Shown: piece after piece, positions 53,650-64,000 of the stretch
Numbering within the stretch: the stretch's first letter is position 1
Layout of the letters: each line of letters starts with the position of its first letter
Assembly: GCA_049724395.1 (NCBI GenBank)
Contig: JAUGWO010000162.1
Location: 24,858-88,857, forward strand
Direction: 5' to 3'
Source: Spongospora subterranea f. sp. subterranea
Taxonomy: Eukaryota > Endomyxa: Phytomyxea > Phytomyxea > Plasmodiophorida
DNA length: 64,000 nt
Position numbers and translations under genes: made by a program
Notes under the pieces: generated by a model
What the model saw: only the letters and a program-made list of their open reading frames with translations
Told to the model about the DNA's origin: nothing
Database searches by the model: none

Positions 53650-55630
53650 TATCGCTCGTGTCAACATGCTCCTACATTCGAACGTGTGAATTTACTGTTT
53701 TACATGACTCCCTCAAAATTATCTTGACGGGGCAAGGTACACCTTTATGGGTGTATTGCTTGACTGGATCGAGTGTACCCGATCAGCACAGGACCCAATG
53801 CAGCTACCAGTGTTAGTTCTGAGTGGGGAAGGTCGGGTCTGGTAAGTCTGCCTGCTGGGGCCAGCCAGACCGCAAGCCGACTTTATCGTGTGCATGGACA
53901 CATTCTCCATTGACGATGTGAGCAGAGATGAGCTGGCACGATCACCTTCGATCATCAAGTCTTCGAAACGCGTAGACCCGCGATGTCAGGTATCTGATGC
54001 GTCTGCGAAAATCAAGGATGTTGTTAGTCCAACGAGCCATAAAACAGACATTGACGAGTGTGATGCGAATGGAGCTTGCATAGCGGAGCGTCCTGTATTC
54101 AACACTCGGCTGAAGCCAGACGCTGCTGCCATCTATAGTAAAATCTTCATTATAAGCAGTCCGGGTTGTATCTGCCATTGCAACAAGCATGGTGTAAATG
54201 TCAAGATTCAAAAGCATGGTATAATCACGAGGCTGTTCGGGCTAGCAATGAGATTCCCTGTTGAAGCTGATGATGATGCCACTATCTATACTAAACCGAT
54301 ATTAAGCAGGGCGCCCTGTCTCGCCAGAACGACTAAATTGGGATTTTTGAGTAGAAACCCCAAACATTATACAATAAATACATTTAAATAATTGAAAAAA
54401 GGCAATCGTGAAAGAGAAGTTATTTGATTGCAGTGAAGCCCGATTTCAATTCGGTCAACATAAGAATTTGACGAGGCACTCCAGATTCTCTCGATGCAAA
54501 GAAGAAATCGGTTATTGCCATAGTGCGAGCCATGGAAAGAATACACTACAATCCAGCAAAACTGGTGTCTTCACCAAAAACCTACTCCTCGACGCAAAAG
54601 TAGTGACAGCCCGCGCCCCCCGTAACCCTGCAACCGCAGATGGTTATTAATATGGTCCCAGCCGACAATCTATGGTTAAATTTGTTTTCCTAGGCCTCAT
54701 TTACAATCGCTCGGATGTTATTCTTTACATTAGATTGCTTGAAGGGATATTGGCAATTCCCAGTTGAAGGTGATCTAGAATGTCAGAGTTTCATCACGCC
54801 TTTTGGTGTGTACACCCCTACTCGTGTCTGTCAAGGAAACTGCAACGGCGTCTTCGCGTTCCAGAGCGGGATGCACTCGGAAATTTTCGGTGACATGGTG
54901 CCTACTCGGCATCTCATCTGACTGGATGATGTCTTTGGCATGTGTTCTGATTCGAAGACCGTATTGGTGTCGTGACGAACAGTATTTATGGTGTGTCGCA
55001 TATTCTACCTAAAGCTGAATGCAACGAAGTGTCGGTTTGTCCTGCGCGAAGCTCTCTGGTGCGGGAATGTCTATTCTGAAAAAGGATCTTCCCGAATGCT
55101 CAACGCATTCAGGCGCTATCCAACTTCGCTGCCGACTCTATTGACTGCACAAGCGAGCCAGCTTATTCAGCGCTATGGTGTATGGTTCCGCCCGAACAAG
55201 TACAGTACGCAACTGGAATCTATCTTTTCCGAGGACTGTGAAAGTAACCTAAATGTTTTCAAAGCCGTTGATGACCTGTCCGAAGAGAGGGATCCCTTTC
55301 TCAAGATAGACACTCCCGCACCAGAGAGCTTCGCGCAAGAAAAACTGACACTTCATTGCCTTCAGCTAGGTAGAATTTGCGACACAGCATAAAACCTGTT
55401 CTTTCGTATCAGAATACATGCCAAGGATATCGTCCAGCCAGATGAGAAGCTGAGTAGGCACCATGTCACCAAAAATTTCGTGCATCCCGCGCTGGACCTA
55501 TTGCCTGACTAATCGAATTTCGAGACCGTGTTGAACCCAATCATTGCGTATGGGAAAACGGACAGTACCCGCGAAACACCCGGTAAGGACAGCCTTGTTA
55601 TTACAGTTTACAGGATTGACCATGAGGACA
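53650..55630. mobile_element. Ty3/Gypsy LTR-retrotransposon fossil with an inverted fragment
   Basis: A plus-strand reverse-transcriptase region at about 54700-55250 shows FFTLDCLKGYWQFPVEGD, FITPFGVYTPTRVCQG and LIWLDDVFGM, then LKLNATKCRFVL and ALWCGNVYSEKG, the order and wording of a Gypsy group common in oomycete-type genomes. A second, shorter piece of the same region lies inverted at about 55385-55600. The upstream part (53700-54650) has open frames without a clear domain and may be the preceding pol/gag region. No LTRs were recognised. The element is broken in several places and rearranged, so it is old or much recombined. Confidence 0.7.
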
Positions 55631-55674
55631 TCTAAAAAAAGCATATATATTAATAAAAGCAGGTGATATAATAT

Positions 55675-57731
55675 TTATCTGTGAACGATAGTATTAGGAG
55701 ACGAGAAGAAAGAACTTGACGGAGTAGGCGGAAGAGTTTGTCCAAGACGACCGCTTACTGGGCTAGAATTATATTCAAGACGAGAGGAAAGAGACTTCAA
55801 ATGGGAAGACGGAAACGCAGCGGATGCCTCGCCGATCTTATATGAAGGACTGGTAATTGATGGCTTGAACGTGTATGCCGACGACACGGGTGTCATCACA
55901 GATGTCCGGGCTGACCTTAATTGGAGATCAGTGATCTCCTGATTAAGCAATCCAATCAACTTTTGATTTGACTCAATGACTTCTTTACTTTTCGCCAAGT
56001 CATCTTTGAGCGATGATAGCTCTGCATCTTTCACGCTATCGTCAGCGGCCTTGTTCCTGATTTCCAATTTCAACTCAGAAACCGTTTTGGTTAATGTCTC
56101 AGTTTCTTTGATATTGTTTTGAAGCAAAGATTCCTGCTGTATGATAACCGAACCTAACACTTGATTGAAGTAGCAAATTTGGAAAAATACTCGAATAGTA
56201 CCTTTCAATTTAAGTTTCGATTTTAAATTTCGTAAATCGTTTTGCAAGCCCTGAATAATATGGTTTCCTTTCTTAATCTCTTTGGAGCATTCTGATAATC
56301 GTTGGCTTTCTTTATGAGCGGATTCTTTGTATAAAAGCAAAGATTCCTCAAGGTGCGACTTTTGTTCTGAGCTCGCCTCCAAAAGCGAATGCATTTTTTG
56401 ACAAACAAGATCTTTATCGGAAAGTTGTTGTTCAAGTAATGCCAACCGAGATGAAAGCTAAACATAGATATGGATTTAGGGAAGGTTATGTCGAAGAATG
56501 CATCAACGCAAACCTTATTGATTTCCTTATCTTGGTTAGAACGTCTTTCTTCCATCGAAGTCCTTTCCGATTTCAAGTTCTGAGATTCTTTCATACACGC
56601 TTCGTACTCTTGAAGTTGAGAATCAAAGCGATTTTGCAACAAGCTAAAAGAGTGAGTCAAATTGAAATTCGATTCCGACAATTCCTTGTTTTGTTGTTGA
56701 AGAACGTCAGATTTAGAAACGAGTTGCAGCGTGTCCTTTTTGTGCTCCGTAACCAATTGCCGACGCTCCTCCTCAAAGCGAGACTCCACTTGCTCTTGTT
56801 TTGAAATAATTTCCTGTTTATATTTTGCAGCCTGATTAGCAAGTTCCACCATCAACTTCTGATTATTTTTCTGTGAATCGGCAACAAGAGAATCATAATC
56901 ATTCTTCAACGAGGCACATAGATCCTCCTTTTCTTTCAAAATCACTCGAAATTTTTCAATTTCGTTCTGTAGCATTGCTGAGTGTGCCTGTAGCCAATTA
57001 GCAATCATCAAATACGCAAACAGAAACGGGAACCTTGAACTGCTTAATGTGATTTGATAAACTTTGTTTCAGCTCGCTATCAGACGCGGATATGAATTCT
57101 AGTTCCAGGTGCTGCAAATTCCTGAGGTTTTGCGTCAAAAAATATAACGACGATTTATGTGCGAAAATACCGGAATCTGCTTGTCTCTAGGATCGATAAC
57201 GTCGCACGGCACTGGACAGGCTGCAACAAGAAACGAGCGACATATCTGTCGACGATGTCAGAGACCAACGTATTTATGAAGCAATGCAGAACCGACTTTG
57301 GTGATGGATCTTGAGCACAGGATGCACACTGCTCAAGCAGACGGATGAGATGGGGAGGAAATGAGGAGAAATCGACGAGAAGATCCTGTCGCTGCTTAAG
57401 GACATGAAATTCACTTTCATTAACTTTCAGAATATATAGAAAGAGTGGATCTAGCCCATCGACAAGGTCAATTTGCAAAGTCGTTGTTTTCCTGGCAGAC
57501 TCCGTAATCAATTTCGCACGACAAGTCAACGTGGCCTGGAGAATAGACATGTTCAGTAATTCGATGTTCAATATTTGCATCCAAAATTACGATGCGATCA
57601 TCACGATCCCGCTCTGCACTAATAACGGTAATTTGCAGGTCTTGCTCATATAAAACCCGGTCGTCATTGATATCGGTTCCGCCAGGTCCACAATATAACT
57701 GGGATCGATGATCAGCCCGATCCGCCTTCAT
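55675..57731 (-). CDS. SAS6: Centriole assembly protein SAS-6
   Basis: Forms the nine-fold cartwheel of the centriole or basal body. The start is MKADRADHRSQLYCGPGGTD, and the first strand VLYEQDLQITVISAERD joins across an intron to ATLTCRAKLITESARK. The N-terminal head shows LQIDLVDGLDPLFLYILKVN, EFHVLKQRQDLLVDFSSFPP and HLIRLLEQC. Via a further intron, ILETSRFRNLQHLELEFI, DSELKQSLSNHIKQFK match the PISA motif region. A long coiled coil with typical breaks follows (ESNQKLIGLLNQEITDLQLR), then a Ser/Pro-rich tail (LGQTLPPTPSSSFFSSPN). Introns at about 57085-57136, 57003, 56480 and 56170 all restore frame. Its presence shows the organism makes centrioles. Confidence 0.88.
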
Positions 57732-58380
57732 GACGGGAATTGCAAGCAATAACCCCCCAATGACAGATGCGATAGCGATCGTGTGCCTAACCAAGTGCAA
57801 GGTCCGTATGAGCTGGGTCCAAGAGGGAAGAGGATCTGGATAGGTACCGGTGAAGGTGGCCGCAGTGCAGACTGCAGGTTATGATGACTGATTAGCGGAA
57901 ACGATACCCGGATTCGGGTTACCACAGTACAGTACCACGTCCTTGCTGAACTAACGTCGCTCCATTATTTTGGGTGGGAGTTTCGCTGCAACCGCCACAC
58001 CCTTCAACATCCATCTGGCAAAATACTCATATTGCGTATTGTCGTCATTCGGGCCGCGTTTAGGTTCTGTCCTGGTAGTGTGTCTCTAAAATTTCTGCTC
58101 AACCCAAAGTCTGCGATGATTTTTACTGCCGTTCTTTTCCAATGTCAAACTTTGACCCTTCCCATCATCAAAACTTGAATTATCAACTGCAAAGGCTGCT
58201 GTTCAAAATGTAAGATTTTCTTCAGAAACAAATGTCATGCTGAGGCGCGTGACGCGTCATATTTGCATTTAAGCCAACTTTTGGCAGAAATTTCGGTATT
58301 TTTCAGAGGTATGGTTTAATCGCTTCAACGAAGGAACCCCAGTCCTGATCGCTTCGTTCTTTACGTGATTTGATTGACCT
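57732..58380. other. No supported gene
   Basis: Upstream region of SAS-6 and non-coding spacer. Confidence 0.45.
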
Positions 58381-59392
58381 TCGTTTAAACGGTTTAAACA
58401 AAACCGTTTTTACTCTTTTAAACTTGATCAAAAGTTTTTTTTCGACAAACATAGTAAAAACGGAGTCACTGTCTCTGTCAAAACTCTGAAGTAGCCGAAT
58501 TCCTAGGGTTTTGTACTGGTTTTGTCAACAATTTGAAGTTCACCATCGCCATGGGAAGGCGGACTTGTGCAGCGAGATCGCATATGAAATCTCGAACCAA
58601 AAGTCAACAAGACGGTACATTTTTTTAACTGTTTTGAAACACATGCTGAAAATCCCGATTCTTCTCCGGAACTTGAATTGGTTCAAGGACGGAAAGAATG
58701 TTTTGACGCTGATCTGGAAACCTGTCAATTATTTTCCAATCAATATGACTATGACTATGATGAGAGCGCTGTCGTGGACCTGACTGAAAACGTGGCCGTT
58801 CTGGTGATGTTAGTTAAGATGGACTATCAGCTGACTCTACAAAGTTGAAACAGTCGGTGCAAAAAAGAGTGACTTCTTACTTGCGAGCACCGTACGCGCG
58901 TCATGACGTTGCAAAATTCCAAAGACTACTGATGGAATTTCAGACAGACAATCAGCTTCCAGAATCATTATTTGAATGGCAATCTACTCGGAGATTATTT
59001 AGAAGCAAAGAATGGGAGATGAACATGAACGTCCTCCTTCAGACAATGTTGACGCTCAAACTGAATTTATCAATATTGGCAGCGAATTTGAATCCAATGT
59101 CATTGGCAATCTGTTATGGAGACGGAGGATGAGAGTGACTGGGACGAAACTATTGAAGATGCTGGTGTGGTGTGGTGCATCAGCGAACTTCCCGGGCACT
59201 GGAACCAATCCCAGGTCCTGACCGCAGCCCGTTTCCTGATTCAAATCAGGAAAGCTTTCCCCAATAAGGATCGTCCAGGTGGAAAACTTCGTTGGCACAC
59301 CATGTCTAATTAAAAACGCAGTAATATACATTGAAAAGGGTTGAAATGTAGTAAAAAACGGAACAAACGCGTTTAAACGTTATCGCAAACCC
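58381..59392. mobile_element. TIR DNA element of about 1 kb, hAT-like remnant
   Basis: The ends share inverted words. The left end has CGTTTAAACGGTTTAAAC followed by ACCGTTTTTACT; the right end, reverse-complemented, has CGTTTAAACGCGTTTG followed by CCGTTTTTTACT. Between them a plus-strand piece (QKRVTSYLRAPYARHDVAKF) vaguely resembles the region before the hAT dimerisation domain. The family call is weak; the TIR pair is the firmer evidence. Confidence 0.4.
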
Positions 59393-59454
59393 TAGTTTTT
59401 ACGCAACACTGCTACTGTCAAGGACGTCGTTATTGGATTTGATCTCGTCAAGGG

Positions 59455-60228
59455 AATATTACATGACAAATCACGCTTCTTAATTCATTTGGATATCGAT
59501 CCGCCATGGTCAGTATCGTTGCTGTGTTAATTCTTTGTAGAATTATTCATAAGTTCACTACATAGATGTTGGATTCCGTGTTGCCATTATATCGGCCATT
59601 ACAGGAGCGTGGCGTTCATACTTTCATATGTTTGTTATCATCACATTGCTGATGATCGTTATTTATTGTGCCAAAGAAATTCGGCGGGGCAACATTCGCA
59701 TTGTTCATTGAATTATGACCGATGTGATGCATGGACTCTACCAATCAAGTTTATATAATGGTACGGGAAGATGTCTGCAGTGAATGTCCCCACCAGCAGA
59801 TAAAGTCGTTGCCTTCCGATCAATCACTATTGCTATGATGCTGCAGTGAACTGCTAGGGCGCCCTGGCCAGGGACTGCACTGTTTTGTTGATATAATCAT
59901 TGTTTGCCGAAGATCTGCCCGTTTTCGCCTCCTGAGGGAGCACGTTCGGACTGCCAAACGGACCAAGTCGGGATAAGTCGGGTGATTCATATTCCAGCAA
60001 AATGCGGTTTACCAAACACCACAACACAAAAAACCATTCTTTTCAAATTCTCCAAAGTCCAACATGGCTCGTTTTTACGCCATCAAGTCCACGATAGAAC
60101 GAACCGAGACTAGACGACTTGAACTCTGCAGTCCCTCGATAAACTGTTTGAGTTCGAAAGGACAATCGGTTGTTTTTTCCCGATATTCAATTCTCAGCAG
60201 GATGGAATAATGTCAGAGACCGGAGTAG
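59455..60228 (+). pseudogene. Stalk-family copy I (promoter and 5' fragment) with linked repeat DNA
   Basis: Full promoter block (GACAAATCACGCTTCTTAAT, TTTGGATATCGATCCGCCAT, TTATTCATAAGTTCACTACA) followed by remains of the first exon and the hydrophobic segment (TTATCATCACATTGCTGATG). Downstream sequence matches that of copy F. It forms an inverted pair with copy J. Confidence 0.55.
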
Positions 60229-61215
60229 ACACAAGTACATAAACCCATAAATACGATGTCAATAAATAAGTTTATTCATTTTGCAAACAAGGAATCATCG
60301 AGGTTAATTTCTCGTTTTTTTGTTTGAATGATCAATGTTTCGATAGCAGGTTATGTTGGAGTCTGTCCTGACGCGAATCAAGACCATACCAACAAATAAC
60401 AGCACCTGCATCTCGTGCTGGCTCAACTGTGGCCAACTCATTGCCGAAGAGAGCGGCTGCCGTTAACCATAGTCAGAAGATAAATAGTGAATCAACTACA
60501 GTGCCATTCGGAAGTCTGTTTACCTATTAACATCAGCGCGTTGGCCCTTTTGAGGCTGTTGCTGCTGTGGGTGTTGTACTAAAACAAGGTTAAAACAAAT
60601 GAACAATATTGAGCGACAATGGTACACTGTTGCAGCAGGCGATTCAGGATCAAATCGCGAGGACCAGGATCCTGTAGTTGTGCCGCGAGTATAATCCTAT
60701 GGAGTGGGAAATCAAAACACCTTCCCCTAGGAAGATACCTATCCTAACATGTTCCTTTCGCGCAGATCTCTATATAGATAATCAAAAACTTTGAAAGGGG
60801 AATGAATAAGATGGTTAACAACCGGTCGGCTATGGCATTGGCTCTGCGATCAATCATAATGGCTCGCTCTTCTGCTATGCCCTCAACCAGGTCGGCTGTG
60901 GCTTCGGCACTGCGCTCAACCAGGTCGGCTGTGGCTTCGGCACTGCGCTCAACCAGGTCGGCTGTGGCTTCGGCACTGCGCTCAACCAGGTCGGCTGTGG
61001 CTTCGGCACTGCGCTCAACCAGGTCGGCTGTGGCTTCGGCACTGCGCTGATCGCTGTCGCTTTCGCTATTCCATAAGACCAAAAGACTGACGAAAACGAC
61101 TGCAGAAATACCGATCACCAACGTGATGATAACAAACATAATGGAACAATGAACGTCACGCACCTTGCAATGGCCGATATAATGGATCCAGCCAACACGG
61201 ATTCATTTATCTATA
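60229..61215 (-). pseudogene. Stalk-family copy J, five 11-residue repeats, cut by pogo
   Basis: Nearly identical to copy G, including interruption by pogo at the same base of the TATA-like sequence before the start. It contains five AEATADLVERS units, the conserved family intron, second exon and Gln-rich exon, and the AATAAA-bearing 3' end. Frame broken. Confidence 0.6.
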
Positions 61216-63900
61216 TCCCTAGACCACGGAGTTACGATTAACTCTTTGAGAGCCTGTACATAGTCTAAATCTACATCATTTAGTAGTGGTTTTAGAATTT
61301 GTGAGATATGGTAATAATTAGAAACCTGGTCCCAAAATTTTGAAAGAATTGCATCACATAGTTGACATAAAACGGAGTTTTGGTTTTTATAGCTGAAATT
61401 CACGGAGAAATAGCCCTGATGGCCATACAGTAGATTCTCTTATTACTTACTCCTATAAACTTATTACTAATAAGTAATCTCTTATAACTTAAAAATCGCG
61501 TCCACCGAATCGGTTCTATGGTTTATAACTTATATTCTCTAATAACTAATAACTTATACGTTTTTTTGAAAAATAGGTTATAAGAGAGCATACAAACATC
61601 AAGCAACTCCGTTCTCTATTGTACAAATTCTGCAGAGAGCAACTCGAGCAATTCTTGCGAGCTTGAAACAACAAGATATCAGATCGTATCTTTTTTAAAC
61701 GAGAAATGACTTTTTTATATGCTGTCTGCACGCGATAGCTATCGCGCCCAAGTTTCTGACGACCAGATGTGCCCGGAACTCATTCAGCGTTTCATCAAGG
61801 TGCTCGCCATGAGAGCATATAAAAAAATCATTTCTGTTTTATGAAAGATAAGATCTGATATTTTGCTGTTTCAAGCTCGCAAGTAATTGCTCGCGTTGCT
61901 CTCTACAGATTTTTTTTTAAAAGAGAACGTAGTTGCTTGATTATTTCACAGTTTTCCAGTGATTTCCCACAGAGTATTTCGATGGACATCTGCAAAGCAC
62001 TGATCTTTTGCTCCAATGTGATTTCGCTACAGCTCTCAGGCGCTTCAAGTTCAACATCAGGCTCCGAATCTTCACGATATGTTCCCAATATATCGTCTTC
62101 AGTAAATTCTTGGTGAACTTCGAAAGCATCGTCCTGAGCGATATATTCCTGAATACCCACTGGTTTTGCTGACAGCTCACCGATTTGATCAGCGACTATA
62201 GCATCAAATTCGTCAAAGATATCGCTGTCGAAGAAATCGTCGTTTTGAGGGTCAACAGCATCCAAAAGGCCAGTGTGAGACCAGCAATTTGTTATGGAAA
62301 TCGATGTTATCATTTCCCACGCATCTCTACACCAGGACATGGCTTGCAGGATGTCAACCTTATAGATATCCTTAGCTTGGATTTTGTCGCGATCTAGAGC
62401 CAATCCCAGTTGAAACGACCGATAACGTTTTTTGAAAGCAGCGATAATGCCGGCATCCATCGGCTGGATAAGCGATGTCGTATTTGGAGGGAGAAGCATA
62501 ACCGAAACGTTGGTCAAATCCAGTGAGCGAACAGCATGAGTTGGCGCATTGTCAAGAAGTAGCACGACTTGGCGCTGGTGTTTGCGCATATCCAAATCGA
62601 ACTTTTCAAGCCATTGTTGGAATAGCGGGCTGGTCATCCAAGCCTTTTTGTTCCATGCGTAGTAGAACCCAAGCTCCTCTGCTCGCTTTTTCTTGAAACA
62701 GCGAGGCTTTTCAGAATGCCCGATGAAGAATAAGGCTCTTTTGTCAGTTCCGTTACTGTTAGCGCACAAGGCAACCGTCAGTCGAGTCTTGTCTTTCTTA
62801 ATTCCGCCCATTTGTCGTGAAGCAATCGGGCGATCAGGTGCCATTGAAAAGAAAAGCCCGGTTTCGCCCATATTATAGACATCAGCCGGTGAATAGCACG
62901 CTATTAATTGCTGCAAGATTGGCAACTCAGCCCTTACTGCTTCCATATCGGCAGAGCCCCTCTCTCCTGCAGGTTTCATTGACTTGAAGCTCCGGCGAAG
63001 AAGGAATTTCTGAACCCATCCGTAAGAAAACGTAGGACGGTCGTTCTCAGGAATTGCAAACTCGTCGGCAAAAAGGTGCGCCTTTTTTGCAGAATCTTCC
63101 AGCTCAGTGCTATACCACGTTCTTGACAATTAATGACCCACGATGCCAAAGCATCGTCCAAATCAGAAAATCTAACCAGCCGAGGCCTTTTCAGTTTTAA
63201 CTCGGAATCTGGAACGTCAATCGAGATTTGTCTCTTATCATTACGCATCTTAAACTCTTGTTTTGCCCATTCAGCAACCTTCTTCTGCGTCATTTTGGGA
63301 TTTTCAAGGGATTTCTGGCGAATCTTCAGGCATTGGGCCATTGTCAGATTGCCGGAGTTAGCAGCGATAACTTTAGACTCTTTGATGACAGTGCTGATAG
63401 TAGCCTGACTCAGTTGATCCAGCTTAAATTCTCTTCTTGCCATCTCAGCCACTTTTGCTTGCGACATTTTAGGATTGGCTTGATGAATTTCCAAAACACG
63501 AGCCCGTTTAGAGGGTGACAGTTTCCCTTTATGCGACACCTTAGACGCGCGTACAGGAATAACACAAGCGACAGCTTGCTGACACTTTTCTGATTTTGAG
63601 CACCAGACTCGCTGCCCATATCCTTCCTCATCCTTGCCATAGGGAGTCCCGCAAAAGCGATGAACGCCCCGATTACAATCTGGACACCTGGCTCATTCAA
63701 AGACTCAGTGATGAGTATGCTATCAAAGAAACAATGTTCATACCGATGAGAACCGGATCCGCTTAACGGCTCGTTGCAGACAGGGCAAAGTTTCGATTGT
63801 TGTTACCTCAGGCAATGACGTGACCCAATGTCAGGTTCAGTCTGCTTCTGCGCATTCATGATAATTGCGTGACGGCAAATTCATGATAGTTGCGTGACGG
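61216..63900 (-). mobile_element. Near-complete pogo/Tigger-like DNA transposon
   Basis: The left end begins CCCTAGACCACGGAG directly after TATAT in copy J. The AT-rich subterminal region (61430-61570) is rich in TTATAACTTA-type words and ATTACTAATAAGTAAT, a palindrome. The transposase gene lies on the minus strand. The right end is not visible with certainty before the window ends. Its left 1.4 kb is duplicated at 32837-34254. Confidence 0.75.
61903..63539 (-). CDS. Pogo/Tigger (CENP-B-like) transposase, one frameshift, altered catalytic Asp
   Basis: The N-terminal helix-turn-helix region (LSPSKRARVLEIHQANPKMS, QAKVAEMARREFKLDQLSQA, LENPKMTQKKVAEWAKQEFK) and CENP-B-type second DNA-binding part (ALASWVINCQERGIALSW) lie in one frame. 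The DDE core lies in another, joined at a run of A near 63085 where one base appears lost. Core motifs are FSYGWVQKFLLRRSFKSMKP, ADVYNMGETGLFFSMAPDRP, VVLLLDNAPTHAVRSLDLTN and TSLIQPMDAGIIAAFKKRYR. The usual first catalytic Asp (NxDETGLF) is Gly here (NMGETGLF), while the second (LLDNAPTH) and third (QPMDAG) Asp are kept. The transposase is therefore expected to be inactive. The tail is acidic. Confidence 0.85.
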
Positions 63901-64000
63901 CGCATACGGGATATTGTTTTCATGCGCGAGCATGGTACAGTAGCGATCACCTTAACCCGACAATTTCAAACCCTAGTCCCAATATTTTCACGAGATTTAA
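63901..64000. other. Window edge; no feature
   Basis: AAACCCTAGTCCCAATATTT near 63970 faintly resembles the pogo left end CCCTAGACC and might belong to the right terminus. Confidence 0.25.

Noticed and set aside
1-64000. tRNA or rRNA genes
   Set aside because: No cloverleaf with a proper T-arm (GGTTCRANYCC) plus A/B boxes and no rRNA-like core was recognised by eye; a tRNA scan would settle it.

Overview
This is nuclear DNA from a compact, intron-bearing eukaryote. Introns of about 45-65 bp with GT...AG ends interrupt most genes, and neighbouring genes lie 20-200 bp apart. SAS-6 and an outer-dynein-arm docking-type coiled-coil protein point to an organism that builds centrioles and flagella, so probably a zoospore former. 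MED28-like, lysosomal alpha-mannosidase, NF-YB, MAD1, ubinuclein and a molybdenum cofactor enzyme with plant-like domain order (E then G), together with a secreted hevein/Kazal protein and an expansin-like protein, suit a zoosporic protist (plasmodiophorid-, oomycete- or chytrid-like). The exact lineage is inference and cannot be settled from this window.

Layout. 0-13 kb is a graveyard of mobile DNA: a decayed peptidase-like ORF, five copies of an unusual dispersed gene family, a TIR element carrying an OTU domain, a Ty1/Copia fossil and a minisatellite. 13.07-16.2 kb holds a Cnx1-type molybdopterin enzyme and an expansin-like protein. 16.4-19.6 kb holds a mariner fragment and a two-gene PIF/Harbinger element. 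20.3-31 kb is ordinary gene space: a voltage-sensor protein, a propeller protein, a mitochondrial carrier, NF-YB, MAD1, a Pro/Gln/Ser-rich membrane protein and PPC synthetase. 31.1-35.4 kb is a nested repeat block that is duplicated at 59.5-62.6 kb. 35.8-52.5 kb is a dense gene run: a WD40/solenoid protein, an OCA-type pseudophosphatase divergent from ubinuclein, a dynein-docking-like protein, RCC1-like, hevein-hevein-Kazal, MED28-like and alpha-mannosidase. 53-55.7 kb has a small hypothetical gene and a Ty3/Gypsy fossil, 55.7-57.7 kb SAS-6, and 58.4-64 kb mobile DNA ending in a near-complete pogo/Tigger element.

The most unusual item is a dispersed family with at least ten partial copies here. 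A conserved promoter region and a short N-terminal hydrophobic exon are followed by a tandemly repeated charged stalk, usually in 11-residue (33 bp) units, then by a conserved ~50-60 bp intron. The repeat sequence differs between subfamilies and the repeat number differs between near-identical copies (3, 5 and 10). Copies occur as inverted pairs and are tied to transposon activity. I do not recognise it as a named family. Frames and splice sites below were read by eye; no searches were run.
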